Shown in pieces: positions 7,952-15,590 of a stretch of 40,538 nt of DNA (positions within the stretch are counted from its first letter, which is position 1; the number at the start of each line of letters is the position of its first letter). The DNA lies in the IMG/VR virus record IMGVR_UViG_3300033148_004315, positions 1 through 40,538 of that record; one strand, given 5' to 3'. The notes below the pieces were generated by a model. It made no database searches. It was not told where the DNA came from and saw only the letters and a list, made by a program, of their open reading frames with translations. A program made the position numbers and the translations under genes. This stretch comes from a virus.

Positions 7952-8035
7952 CTATACCTCTGGACTTGTTTTGGATTTTGTCCACTCTCTATCCAGTCCG
8001 GAGACAGAGATGGTTAAACGGTTGGCCTCGAAGAT

Positions 8036-8614
8036 TCAGTCGAGAGGCGGCAGAAAAGGATTATCGATGTCTATCGGTTGTTCTTTCTTGGCGTCAGCTT
8101 TTATTTTCGGCTCTTCTTTCTTGCCGTCGCCATCATTTGACTGATCGACATCGATCCCGAAAGTCTGCGCATACTCTTTGAATTCGTCAAGCTCAGAATC
8201 AAGGTGTTTATCAAATTCGTCATCAATCTTTTCAAGCTCTTTCGGCTCAAACGTTGTCAGCCTCTTCTCAACAAATTTAATCTGCTGTTCTGAAAGCTCC
8301 CGTTTCTCTTTCGCCTCGTCAAAAAGACTTCTAACCTTTGATGTGGCCGCAGTTTTTGTGAGCATTGATATTTTATCTTCAAGCTCTTTTTTCTCTCGCT
8401 CCCATTCCTGCTCTTTTTCATCGAATTTCTTGTCTGTTCTTTTCCTGTGCGAGTACTCACCGGCGACCGCCTCTTTCACCTGAGCATTGACGTAACCCTT
8501 TACGGCTGAATCCTCAGTTAAGTCCTCAATGACAAAAATGTCACTAGGTTTGATTTTTTCCTCTTTGACAAGTTTTCTCAACTCGTCAATAGTGATTTTG
8601 TCCACATCTGCCAT
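8036..8614 (-). CDS. Scaffold protein from an internal in-frame start
   Basis: An ATG at 8614 lies in frame inside the protease-scaffold gene and is preceded by GGGAGGAG at 8 bases, one of the best ribosome sites in the genome and pointless unless used. Translation from here gives 192 residues (MADVDKITIDELRK...), consisting only of the coiled-coil scaffold region and the acidic tail. This matches the known C/Nu3 arrangement of lambda and similar phages, where a protease-scaffold fusion and free scaffold share a C-terminus. Use of the start is inferred from the ribosome site. Confidence 0.72.
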   Translation of the reverse strand: MADVDKITIDELRKLVKEEKIKPSDIFVIEDLTEDSAVKGYVNAQVKEAVAGEYSHRKRTDKKFDEKEQEWEREKKELEDKISMLTKTAATSKVRSLFDEAKEKRELSEQQIKFVEKRLTTFEPKELEKIDDEFDKHLDSELDEFKEYAQTFGIDVDQSNDGDGKKEEPKIKADAKKEQPIDIDNPFLPPLD

Positions 8615-9244
8615 TTGTAATCTCCTCCCTGCAGATTGGTTATCAACAAATGCCTGAAGTTCACCGATTAGTTCAGCGCCGGCAAACCCAGGCTTGTTTA
8701 CGTTTGAATTTCCAAGCGCAATACCAGTAACGCTTTCGACATTCACGCTCGTTATTTTCTCACCATCCGGTATCGTAATGTCTGCCTCGATTGACGCAAC
8801 GTCAAGCGGCAAGCTCCGGTATTCCGGCTTGATATACGCTATGGCAATAGCCGTTAGTTTGTCCTTGATATATGATGTTGTTTTCCCGACAAGCTCGCCG
8901 ATCGGCGTGCGTCCTTCGTGCCGATTGTCTTTTCCATGCTGGTGGAAAAGCTTGAGCCCGGTTTTGAGCTTATCGAATATCTTCCGGATAGCCGATTGAA
9001 CCCAGCGCTTGACCATCTCGCCTGCGCCGACTATCTTACCATGACTCAAGCCCTCATGCGCCACAACGTACGCCCTGTAAACCGGGTTCGGGTCCTGCTT
9101 TTTTATCCTGGCGTGCGTCTCGGCCGGGATATGTTTCAGCATCTCGGATGCGGCCATCTCCTGGAGCTCCAAGAGAATATAGCCTTGAACGTGCCTCTTA
9201 AGCCCGGGCTTTGCGCCTACATCATAACTCAGTCTGAGTGCCAT
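8036..9244 (-). CDS. Capsid maturation protease fused to scaffold
   Basis: 402 residues. The N-terminal half (1-205) has the strand-rich layout of a prohead protease, with LFHQHGKDNRHEGRTPIGEL near residue 100 (a histidine where phage serine proteases keep their catalytic His) and VNVESVTGIALGNSN around 170, which could supply the serine. The C-terminal 190 residues are a charged coiled coil (residues 275-370) with an acidic tail ending PFLPPLD, as in scaffolding proteins. Start ATG at 9244, 6 bases after GAGG. A second start for the scaffold alone is annotated separately. Catalytic residues are tentative. Confidence 0.72.
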   Translation of the reverse strand: MALRLSYDVGAKPGLKRHVQGYILLELQEMAASEMLKHIPAETHARIKKQDPNPVYRAYVVAHEGLSHGKIVGAGEMVKRWVQSAIRKIFDKLKTGLKLFHQHGKDNRHEGRTPIGELVGKTTSYIKDKLTAIAIAYIKPEYRSLPLDVASIEADITIPDGEKITSVNVESVTGIALGNSNVNKPGFAGAELIGELQAFVDNQSAGRRLQMADVDKITIDELRKLVKEEKIKPSDIFVIEDLTEDSAVKGYVNAQVKEAVAGEYSHRKRTDKKFDEKEQEWEREKKELEDKISMLTKTAATSKVRSLFDEAKEKRELSEQQIKFVEKRLTTFEPKELEKIDDEFDKHLDSELDEFKEYAQTFGIDVDQSNDGDGKKEEPKIKADAKKEQPIDIDNPFLPPLD

Positions 9245-9753
9245 TACTTATCCTCGCTCTCCTTTTTCCTGGTTGTATATTTTTTCCTGACGCTTGTCTT
9301 TTTGATCTCAGTCTCAACAGCATCTTTCAGCGGATCAGGTTTTACCTCTTTTTTGGTATCCTTTGGCATTGACACAGGCTCAGTTTTTGTCTCAGGCTCG
9401 CTCTCAGGAGCTTTCTTTGTCTCAGATTCCGGTTTTTTTACCGGTTTCGGCTTTGGCTTGGCTTTTTCTTTCTTTTTCTCAGCCTCTGCTTTCGCCTCAA
9501 GCTCCCGCTTGATCTTCTCCATCCTGGCAGCCCTCGCCTTTTCCATCCTGGCCCGCATTGCGGCCTGCTCCCTGATTTGCTCCACATTTCCGGTTGTGAT
9601 CATCGGTCCTGCTGGTTCACGTGGATTCTTTGGATACTCCACCTCAGGGTTGAAAATATCATGAGTAGTTATCGGTTTCGATATCTCCGGGATGCCTTCC
9701 GGCTTGACCGGCGCATCCCGCATGGTTATGATTTGAAGCTTTTTCTTTTCCAT
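9244..9753 (-). CDS. Lys/Pro/Glu-rich protein of the head module, unknown function
   Basis: About 169 residues. The first 60 residues are ordinary (IITMRDAPVKPEGIPEISKP and a PKNPREPAGPMI segment). Residues 65-105 form a charged helix (EQIREQAAMRARMEKARAAR), then a low-complexity tract rich in K, P and E runs to the C-terminus. No catalytic motif is visible. The start chosen is the ATG at 9753 (GGAG, 9 bases); a second ATG five codons earlier is possible. The position between portal and protease suggests a head-assembly accessory. Function not recognised. Confidence 0.6.
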   Translation of the reverse strand: MEKKKLQIITMRDAPVKPEGIPEISKPITTHDIFNPEVEYPKNPREPAGPMITTGNVEQIREQAAMRARMEKARAARMEKIKRELEAKAEAEKKKEKAKPKPKPVKKPESETKKAPESEPETKTEPVSMPKDTKKEVKPDPLKDAVETEIKKTSVRKKYTTRKKESEDK

Positions 9754-9971
9754 TATTTCAATCTCCATCCATGCTTAAATTTAGTATTAAGCAAAAAAAT
9801 AAAAAAAATAACTGGACCAAAAAGCAAGCTAATCATAATTGAAATAAACATATCGATACGCCTACAGCTTTTAGCTATTGTTGGATATTCATCTTGAAGA
9901 TCAGCGAAAAATCCCCCCATTGTTGCAATAGCAAATCCAAGCCAACAGATAATAATTATTGCAATCAACAT
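9753..9971 (-). CDS. Small membrane protein with two TM helices
   Basis: 72 residues. Two hydrophobic segments, residues 2-22 (LIAIIIICWLGFAIATMGGF) and about 43-61 (FISIMISLLFGPVIFFIFLL), are joined by a charged loop with three acidic residues and a CRR motif. Excellent GGAGGAG site before the ATG. A membrane protein between portal and protease is odd for a head module. It could be an additional holin or antiholin, or a superinfection function. Not recognised. Confidence 0.65.
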   Translation of the reverse strand: MLIAIIIICWLGFAIATMGGFFADLQDEYPTIAKSCRRIDMFISIMISLLFGPVIFFIFLLNTKFKHGWRLK

Positions 9972-9972
9972 T

Positions 9973-10263
9973 TTAATCTCCTCCGCAGCCGTAGTCTTCC
10001 AGGTCCGGCAGGAAGCTCCTCAGCCCCATCTCCTGGAGTGCAGCCTCGAACCGGCCTTTATGCTCCCGACAATGCGCCCTTGCCTCTGCGGCAGTCCAGG
10101 ACTTTTTTGGATAATAATAAGCATATTCTTGGGAGCCTCCCTTGCCAGATTTAGGGAGTCCAAGTCTAACGGTATATTCTTTGCCATTACTTTTTCTAAT
10201 TTGAGAGCCAACAACTTTTAGATTTGTGTTAATATCACAAACATGAAAATTTTTACTTGGCAT
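9973..10263 (-). CDS. Small hypothetical protein with C-terminal helical motif
   Basis: About 96 residues. The start is set at the ATG at 10263 by GAAGGAGAAAG; the open frame upstream has no ribosome site and would overlap a promoter-like sequence. The C-terminal half, YAYYYPKKSWTAAEARAHCR followed by EHKGRFEAA, resembles the 'W...eA..h...h.g.feaa' helical element found near phage head proteases and in stand-alone phage proteins. The last residues contain GCGGD. It has its own promoter candidate just upstream, unlike its neighbours. Function unknown. Confidence 0.6.
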   Translation of the reverse strand: MPSKNFHVCDINTNLKVVGSQIRKSNGKEYTVRLGLPKSGKGGSQEYAYYYPKKSWTAAEARAHCREHKGRFEAALQEMGLRSFLPDLEDYGCGGD

Positions 10264-10276
10264 TCTTTCTCCTTCT

Positions 10277-10305
10277 AAAATATTTGTAAAACCGGCATTT
10301 GTCAA
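10277..10305 (-). promoter_or_regulatory. Sigma-70-type promoter candidate within the head operon
   Basis: On the minus strand, TTGACA (10305-10300), a 17-base spacer and TATTTT (10282-10277) precede the 96-residue gene starting at 10263 and fall between the portal stop and that start. The -35 is perfect and the -10 matches 4 of 6. The same TTGACA box with a 17-base spacer recurs at four other intergenic sites in the genome. Confidence 0.55.
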
Positions 10306-10317
10306 GAGCCAATTTTA

Positions 10318-11694
10318 TCATTCGATAATTTCCCCCGCCTCTATCTCCGCCAGCTTCATCCGCAGCTCCTCGTTCTCCGCCATCGCTTTTTTAAACTCGC
10401 CTTCCTCAGCGGCGGCCTGCCTGTCCAGCTCGTCTTTAGGGTCGATGCCCGGAAGCTGACTCAATGCCAGCTCGTCGGATATCTTCCCGGCCATCCACAG
10501 CGGCAGCCATACTTTCTCAAAATGCAGCCAGCTTTCCTCAGACGGAAACGGTATGTCAACCGTCAATTTTGTCGGATCGAGCTTTGTGGATTTTTGTGCC
10601 AGCATTTTCTGGTTATACATATTCATGGCTTTTACCAGACACTCTTCGTATGCGCCGCGCCAGATTTGCCGCTCTTTTGACGTTGAACCAAAGATGAGCT
10701 GACCCAAGTTGGATGCAACCGCACGGTTAGACAGCAGATCCGGAAGCCCCAGGAAATGGACGGGAATGCCCGTTGTGCCGGAGATCATCTTGGCAAGCGT
10801 CAGTATTTCATTCTCAAGCGACTGCATACCGCGAATATCCGGCCCCTCGAATGAGAATTTCCCCGTATGCGCAAGGAATTTCTTGATCTTGAAGTTAGGA
10901 TTAGTCTTAATCTCGTCCATGATCTTAGCCGCCTGCTCTGCCGTTTCGCACTCGATATGCGGAGTCGGAGACGCGAAAAGCCGGTTAATCTCACGCCAGT
11001 CCCTGAGCGCCTTGTCCAAGTATTCGACCTGCGTCAGGCATTTCATGATCTTCGGCTGCGCATCGTTAGGATCGTACACCCTTCCGCCGAATTTCTTGTA
11101 CACGAATTCAGGCGCAAGAAGCGTCTCCTCTTTGCCGCCGGTTGGGCGCCATGTGGCCTTCTCGTATCGGAGATAATCTTCCTCAGCAGCTTCGATCTTA
11201 TAGTTTTTCACCGTCCACGGAATGAACCTCACGGATACCATGCCGGATTCTTTCCCGTCGGTTTTTACCGGCTCCCATGCCAGTTTGAGCAGTATCTTAC
11301 CTTCTATCTCCGCCTCTTTTGCAAACTCCTGCGGCACTTCGCGGTCAAGGTCGTTGTACTGAAGGAAAGCCTCTGCAAACTCAAGCTCGTTCTGAGCATC
11401 GGCTTTGTCGCCGGTTATGTTTATGCCTTCTGAGATAATAAAGGCGGCTCTCAGGTCGATAATGTTTCCGGTCTGGAATACCCCCCAGTCAGACTTTCCT
11501 TTGTACTTGTTGGAGATTTCTTTGACGGCGTTCGTATAATTCCTGTACTCGTTGCCTCTGTATGTCTTGGCATCCTCAGCGCGTGCAGTAAGAACGTCGT
11601 CTATCAGGAACGTCTGGTACTGTTTAAGCTGTCCTGTCAGCTCCTCTATCCGGTTGTTCAAGTCTCCTATTTTTTTAGTGTTGAATATATCCAT
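10318..11694 (-). CDS. Portal protein
   Basis: 458 residues, directly downstream of the large terminase. It has the typical order of siphovirus portals: an N-terminal coiled-coil segment (1-30), NYTNAVKEISNKYKG, a mixed wing domain with FIPWTVKNYKIEAAEEDYLR, then a conserved stem/clip region around residues 285-340 (FSFEGPDIRGMQSLENEI, ISGTTGIPVHFLGLPDLLSN, ASNLGQLIFG) and a charged helical C-terminus. 'TGIP..fLG' followed by 'N...as...' is the usual portal signature. Good site GGGAGGG before the ATG. It forms the dodecameric DNA gate and docks with TerL. Confidence 0.88.
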   Translation of the reverse strand: MDIFNTKKIGDLNNRIEELTGQLKQYQTFLIDDVLTARAEDAKTYRGNEYRNYTNAVKEISNKYKGKSDWGVFQTGNIIDLRAAFIISEGINITGDKADAQNELEFAEAFLQYNDLDREVPQEFAKEAEIEGKILLKLAWEPVKTDGKESGMVSVRFIPWTVKNYKIEAAEEDYLRYEKATWRPTGGKEETLLAPEFVYKKFGGRVYDPNDAQPKIMKCLTQVEYLDKALRDWREINRLFASPTPHIECETAEQAAKIMDEIKTNPNFKIKKFLAHTGKFSFEGPDIRGMQSLENEILTLAKMISGTTGIPVHFLGLPDLLSNRAVASNLGQLIFGSTSKERQIWRGAYEECLVKAMNMYNQKMLAQKSTKLDPTKLTVDIPFPSEESWLHFEKVWLPLWMAGKISDELALSQLPGIDPKDELDRQAAAEEGEFKKAMAENEELRMKLAEIEAGEIIE

Positions 11695-11705
11695 CTCATC
11701 CCTCC

Positions 11706-12968
11706 CTAATATGCGTCTTCAAGCGAGAACATCATGAACGCCTCTTTCTGTCCTCTGCAATGTGTGTCAATGGCGTACCGGATGGCGTCCATGCCATGGT
11801 TGAAATTGCTGACCGGCTCAGGAATCACGTTGCCATCCTTATCCTCTTTCCACTTATACAGGCACCGCTCTTTCCAGATGTTCTCATCGGGATTCCAGTA
11901 ATCGCCGCCATCAACAATGTGGATCGTAAGGCTCTTGAGATAGTCGATACCGGCCTTAACAGAATCAGCCCCCTTTCTTGCAGGCTTTGCATTTATGCCG
12001 TTATCCTTTAGCTCCTGGATAGACTTTGGTTCTGCCGAATCGCAGTATACGTCATCGGTGTCTGATATGCCGTTCTCTTTCATGATCCGTGCAAACTGCG
12101 GATTTGTCAAGCCTCGCTCATAAATCAACTGCTCGGCCCAGAATTCATTAGACTTTCGGTATATCCTGACAAGCACCGCCGGATCAACGGAGTATCCGAA
12201 ATCGACACCGTAGAAAATCTCATCAAACCACGAAAAATCAGGCGTCGGAAGCTGTACTAAATCCCATGGGTAAATGATCCCCTTTGCAATCGCCCAGCGC
12301 CCCAGCCGAAATATGCTGATGTGCGTTTTGTCGTCCAGCCTGTCAAGCACGGTCTGGTAATCATCCTTGACAGCATCGACAGGATTGTCTTTTAGCGTGC
12401 TGTGGTGAAGATAGGAGTCCGATATGCTGCCAGGCCCCGTGAAGTCATCTGCTATGCCATCGAAAAACATGTTCTTGATCCACGGCCCGCGCGCCTCATC
12501 CGGGTTGAATGTCATGATGATCTGCTTGTATGATGGTGTTTCCTCTCTCAGGCTCAGGTCGATTGTTATAAAATCGGACTTGCTGAATTCTGTCGTCTCC
12601 TCAAGCCAGATGCTTGTAATGTTTTTTATGGACTTTATTTTTTCCGGATCATCTATGCCCTCGAAAAGCAGCTCGTTCGGCAGCCCGCGGCTATTGTAAA
12701 ACTTAATGCTCCTGTCTGTCTTGTTATAGTCGTGCCGGATCTCACAGCTATTCAGGAGCGTCAGGAACACCTCGATAACCGAGCCTTGAAGCGAGCGGCG
12801 GACTTTCCGCATAATCAGGAACCGGTGATTGCCCTCAGTCCAGCATCTTGCCAGCGTCTTCCGTGCTGCAAATTCGGACTTGCCGGAACCTCGGCCACCG
12901 TAGAGAACGAGGTATCTTTCCTGTCTGGCAAAGAGCGGAAAGAAAGAGCTGCTGACTTTTAGCTCCAT
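11706..12968 (-). CDS. terL: Terminase large subunit (PBSX-type)
   Basis: 420 residues, the DNA packaging motor. The ATPase domain has Walker A GGRGSGKS (residues 24-31), an arginine-rich FLIMRKVRRSL segment, and Walker B ITSIWLEE (about 117-124) with its catalytic glutamate pair, then IIMTFNPDEA as the coupling motif. The nuclease domain starts with FYGVDFGYSVDPAVLVRIYR near residue 238 (first metal-binding Asp), then VYCDSAEPKSIQEL near 300 (second), and ends with NHGMDAIRYAI (third). This is the TIGR01547/PBSX family layout at the usual length. It acts with TerS and the portal. Confidence 0.93.
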   Translation of the reverse strand: MELKVSSSFFPLFARQERYLVLYGGRGSGKSEFAARKTLARCWTEGNHRFLIMRKVRRSLQGSVIEVFLTLLNSCEIRHDYNKTDRSIKFYNSRGLPNELLFEGIDDPEKIKSIKNITSIWLEETTEFSKSDFITIDLSLREETPSYKQIIMTFNPDEARGPWIKNMFFDGIADDFTGPGSISDSYLHHSTLKDNPVDAVKDDYQTVLDRLDDKTHISIFRLGRWAIAKGIIYPWDLVQLPTPDFSWFDEIFYGVDFGYSVDPAVLVRIYRKSNEFWAEQLIYERGLTNPQFARIMKENGISDTDDVYCDSAEPKSIQELKDNGINAKPARKGADSVKAGIDYLKSLTIHIVDGGDYWNPDENIWKERCLYKWKEDKDGNVIPEPVSNFNHGMDAIRYAIDTHCRGQKEAFMMFSLEDAY

Positions 12969-12980
12969 TATTTATCCTAT

Positions 12981-13457
12981 TTAAAAAAAATCATCCTTTC
13001 TGAATTTAACCCTACCAAATAAAAGACAAATAGTTTTATCAAATATCTCTCTTGATATCTCTGTTCTTTTTGGCCTTTTAATCCATTGAGGATTTGCTAT
13101 ATAAAATGTTGTAAATCCTATTTTTTTCTGATTCCCAATCCATAATAAACCTGCAGGAGATTCAACCTCATCTTTTTGAATCAACCCCTCAGGACAAACC
13201 CAAGTAAATGTATTGCAATATTTAAGATAGCCTCTCCATTTGCCTGAGTTTCTATCTTTTAAAAAATCTGCCCTATTTATTTTAAATTCAAATCCTCTCA
13301 ATTTCATTAAATGAAAATGAAACATTATTAAATCAAATCTAACAGAATCAATGCCAAATTCAAATAATCCAACCTCATTGGTTCTATTTTTTAATTTATC
13401 TATAAAATAGCTGGAAATTAATTCCAACCCTTTAAGGGGTTTATTTTTTCTTTCCAT
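12981..13457 (-). CDS. MmcB-like PD-(D/E)XK nuclease family protein
   Basis: 158 residues. VRFDLIMFHFH, then GFEFKINRADFLKD, then KWRGYLKYCNTFTWVCPEGL and ESPAGLLWIG reproduce the order seen in MmcB-related proteins and other small PD-(D/E)XK nucleases: Asp of RFD, then E-x-K, then a D...KW..Y segment. It lies between the small and large terminase genes, where HNH nucleases needed for packaging often sit in other phages, so a role in genome cutting is plausible. An unrelated inserted gene is also possible, since it is clearly more AT-rich than both terminase genes. The start overlaps the terS stop. Confidence 0.65.
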   Translation of the reverse strand: MERKNKPLKGLELISSYFIDKLKNRTNEVGLFEFGIDSVRFDLIMFHFHLMKLRGFEFKINRADFLKDRNSGKWRGYLKYCNTFTWVCPEGLIQKDEVESPAGLLWIGNQKKIGFTTFYIANPQWIKRPKRTEISREIFDKTICLLFGRVKFRKDDFF

Positions 13458-14039
13458 TTATTTCTTCTCTGCCTCCTCCGCCTCCTCCGCCGGCGCCCCC
13501 ACGCCATCCACCTGCACGACCTTGATCACCAGCTCGTTGTCTGTTTTTAACTGGCCGTCGATGTTGATATTCTCGCTAAACATGCTCATATATTTGCCAA
13601 GCAGTTCAAGCGACTTCTCCTTTGAATGGAATTTGATCTTGACCCTCTTGCCATCAAACTCAAACGACTTGATTGCCCGCGTCACCTGTGGCGGCAAGCG
13701 TTCGAATTCTTGGAGTGTTATGTATCCTTTGTTGGTTTTCAGGACGTCGGCAAAATCAGAGAAGCCCATGATCTTTAGCTCGTTTAAAATTTGTTCTTTT
13801 GTAATGTCGGCGTTTTGCAGTAATTGTTTCTTGTAATATTCGATTCTTTTCTGCACCTCAACTTTTTTCAATAGATTAGAACCGATGGCATAAGCCGTTT
13901 TTTTGCTGTACTTTGCACGCTCTGCCGCACGCGTAGCATTGAAGTCAATAACGTATTCCTGGCAAAACTGATCCTGTTGTGGATTTAAGCTTCTTTCTTT
14001 GGAGGCTGTATGATTTTCACTATTCTTTTTCTTTCCCAT
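13458..14039 (-). CDS. terS: Terminase small subunit
   Basis: 193 residues of the Terminase_2 (PF03592, XtmA) type: LNPQQDQFCQEYVIDFNATR, AAERAKYSKKTAYAIGSNLL and VEVQKRI form the N-terminal helix-turn-helix (residues 18-65) that recognises the packaging site. The region DITKEQILNELKIMGFSDFA is the family's helical core. The C-terminus is an acidic, alanine-rich tail (EEAEEAEKK) likely to contact TerL. It is upstream of the nuclease and terL genes, the standard order. Confidence 0.9.
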   Translation of the reverse strand: MGKKKNSENHTASKERSLNPQQDQFCQEYVIDFNATRAAERAKYSKKTAYAIGSNLLKKVEVQKRIEYYKKQLLQNADITKEQILNELKIMGFSDFADVLKTNKGYITLQEFERLPPQVTRAIKSFEFDGKRVKIKFHSKEKSLELLGKYMSMFSENINIDGQLKTDNELVIKVVQVDGVGAPAEEAEEAEKK

Positions 14040-14126
14040 ATTTTAGCAATCCTTGAGCATACCCTTTTCTTTTGCCCTTTCTTATAATTGCACGTTGATG
14101 TCAAAAATACAACAAGCGTCGTTTTC

Positions 14127-14390
14127 CTAGCCATTCATCTTGTTTTTGATATCCTTAACTTCTTGTCTTAAATCTTTTAACTCACGACAGATTCTATCAT
14201 TTTTTATCTCGATTTTCAAAAGCCGCTCACCATGAGTATAACACAAAAACCCGGCATTACCAGGATTCCCCGGATTCTTGTTATTCTTTTTCTCGTATTT
14301 CTTTGCCTTGTAAAAAAACACCGCATTCGTCAGCGTCCCGATAAGCGCTATTATCGCAACGATTATCGCCGTCCAATTCAGCGTTGTCAT
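14127..14390 (-). CDS. Membrane protein with one TM helix and a C-terminal coiled coil
   Basis: 87 residues from the ATG at 14390, which overlaps the stop of the lipoprotein gene as ATGA. One TM helix (residues 5-26, TAIIVAIIALIGTLTNAVFF) is followed by a lysine/asparagine-rich linker and a helical heptad region (KIEIKNDRICRELKDLRQEV). This is the layout of inner-membrane spanins and of some holin-associated proteins. Its position beside a lipoprotein gene supports a lysis role. Function not certain. Confidence 0.6.
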   Translation of the reverse strand: MTTLNWTAIIVAIIALIGTLTNAVFFYKAKKYEKKNNKNPGNPGNAGFLCYTHGERLLKIEIKNDRICRELKDLRQEVKDIKNKMNG

Positions 14391-14692
14391 TTCAGCATCT
14401 TCCTGAGCTTGACAATCTCCGCTTGCAGCTCCTGCACCCATTGCAGGAATTCAGCATTCACTTTGTAATACCCGTCAGGCGTTGTCCCGAACGGATTCGC
14501 AAGCACCTCGATTCCCGGCACAAGCACGTCATACGACGGATAAAGCGCCGGGTCGTATTGCGTGCAGCTAGCGGCGAGCAATGAGAAACAGATGCTTGCG
14601 CACAGCAGCCAGGTCTTTATCCGCGCCAGTTTTAAGCGCTTTTTTGCATGCCTTGAGAAGCCGTTTCCTTCGCCTTCTGTTGGTTTCAGCAT
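14387..14692 (-). CDS. Small lipoprotein, outer-membrane spanin candidate
   Basis: About 101 residues from the ATG at 14692 (GGAG at 7 bases). A hydrophobic segment WLLCASICFSLLAAS ends in a lipobox-like AAS-C at about residue 42, followed by TQYDPALYPSYDVLVPG, so the mature lipoprotein would be about 60 residues. The N-terminal extension before the signal is long for a lipoprotein, and a later start is possible. The gene overlaps the 71-residue gene upstream by 125 bases in another frame, as Rz1-type genes often overlap their partners. Proline-rich content is modest. The o-spanin role is inference. Confidence 0.55.
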   Translation of the reverse strand: MLKPTEGEGNGFSRHAKKRLKLARIKTWLLCASICFSLLAASCTQYDPALYPSYDVLVPGIEVLANPFGTTPDGYYKVNAEFLQWVQELQAEIVKLRKMLK

Positions 14693-14783
14693 TGATGTTC
14701 TCCTCAATTTTTTTCCATGCCTCGATGGCCTCTAGTAAAAGCTTCATGATATTATCGATATCAGGCGTCAAGTTTTTCTCCAA
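14568..14783 (-). CDS. Small charged helical protein, unknown function
   Basis: 71 residues, TTG start at 14783. It is strongly helical and basic: IDNIMKLLLEAIEAWKKIEE, then NRRRRKRLLKACKKALKTG and DLAAVRKHLFLIARR. No TM segment. Its 3' part overlaps the lipoprotein gene in another frame. The TTG lies 1 base after the stop of the upstream zinc-ribbon gene, suggesting coupled translation. Not recognised. Confidence 0.5.
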   Translation of the reverse strand: MEKNLTPDIDNIMKLLLEAIEAWKKIEENINAETNRRRRKRLLKACKKALKTGADKDLAAVRKHLFLIARR

Positions 14784-14784
14784 T

Positions 14785-14979
14785 TCATTTAACTTTCTCC
14801 GTTACAATTAAACCCCCTGTGATAAAACTTTTTCCCCCACAATTAGGACAAGGAGATAAATCCTTATCATCATTACTTATCTGTAGATCTGTCTGCGTGC
14901 GACGCACAGACAGGACTGTTATAAATCCGCATTTTCTACAATGCAAATTCATTCTCTCGTTTGAAAAATCTTTAGCCAT
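14785..14979 (-). CDS. Small zinc-ribbon protein
   Basis: 64 residues with two CxxC pairs (CRKCG at 14-18 and CPNCGGKSF at about 43-51), the spacing of a zinc ribbon. Start ATG with GGAG 7 bases upstream. Not linked to a known function. It sits directly downstream of the endolysin gene in the lysis region. Confidence 0.65.
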   Translation of the reverse strand: MAKDFSNERMNLHCRKCGFITVLSVRRTQTDLQISNDDKDLSPCPNCGGKSFITGGLIVTEKVK

Positions 14980-14980
14980 C

Positions 14981-15541
14981 TCATATCTCCATAAATTTAA
15001 ACGGATCGCAGACCTTGTATTTCGGCCTGTACCCTATCGGCCGGATCTTGATGAATGCGTTGCGCCGGATGGCCTCGTCCATGATGAGGAAATGCTTGAG
15101 TTGCTTGATGCTGTAGTCGTCCATGCACTCAGCATAAAATTCCTCCCTCGAATATTGGCCGTAATGAGCGCTGAGATGCGGATCTTTCTTCATCTCGTAG
15201 TACAAGTCAAACTGCGGCCTGCCGCCGCCGGATGCGCCGATAACCTGCGACTCGTTAACCGCAAGCTCGACGTGTGCCGCATAATCGTCCTTGAAATAAA
15301 AAACGTGATCGCCCGGTTGTGTTGCCTCGTCAACCTCACGCTCGCCTTTCCGGAAATACTCCCATAAGCCATGAGCGTTGTTGTCGTATTTGTGCGGATG
15401 CAGGCCGATTGACTTGCCGACCTCTATCAGGAAACCGGAACAGTCCATGAAAAAACTGTCATCACCGCCCCAATAATACGGAGTACCGAGAAACGAGAGC
15501 GCATATTCGACCATACGCTCCCTTTTTTTTGCCTCTAACAT
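14981..15541 (-). CDS. NlpC/P60-family endolysin
   Basis: About 186 residues, a papain-like peptidoglycan hydrolase that cuts the stem peptide. Motifs in order: ALSFLGTPYYWGG (residues 14-26), catalytic Cys in FMDCSGF (Cys34), QPGDHVFYF, catalytic His in AAHVELAV (His90), and VIGASGGGRP at about 100-109, where a third polar residue is expected. The C-terminal 80 residues (LKHFLIMDEAIRRNAFIKIR) are not part of the catalytic core and may hold wall-binding activity. No signal peptide, so a holin is required. The ATG at 15541 is preferred because GGAGG lies 5 bases upstream. Confidence 0.88.
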   Translation of the reverse strand: MLEAKKRERMVEYALSFLGTPYYWGGDDSFFMDCSGFLIEVGKSIGLHPHKYDNNAHGLWEYFRKGEREVDEATQPGDHVFYFKDDYAAHVELAVNESQVIGASGGGRPQFDLYYEMKKDPHLSAHYGQYSREEFYAECMDDYSIKQLKHFLIMDEAIRRNAFIKIRPIGYRPKYKVCDPFKFMEI

Positions 15542-15554
15542 ACTGTCCTCCATA

Positions 15555-15584
15555 AGCCTAAAATATTGGAATGGGATTTGTCAA
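15555..15584 (-). promoter_or_regulatory. Weak promoter candidate before the endolysin
   Basis: On the minus strand a perfect TTGACA (15584-15579) follows a terminator hairpin. The nearest -10 is only TAGGCT after 18 bases (15560-15555). The box and location, between terminator and gene, fit a restart of transcription into the lysis/packaging genes, but the -10 is poor. Confidence 0.35.
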
Positions 15585-15590
15585 CCAAAA

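Noticed and set aside
8918-9664. Plus-strand open frame of 248 codons
   Set aside because: It lies opposite the protease and KPE-rich genes, has no ribosome site, and its Ser/Phe-rich composition is the shadow of Lys/Glu codons on the minus strand.
13977-14130. A 49-codon minus-strand ORF (starts MARKTTLVVFL) between the TM protein gene and terS
   Set aside because: It overlaps the terS start by more than 60 bases and has no ribosome site. The gap of about 90 bases otherwise holds nothing I can support; a TTGACA there has no -10 at proper spacing.
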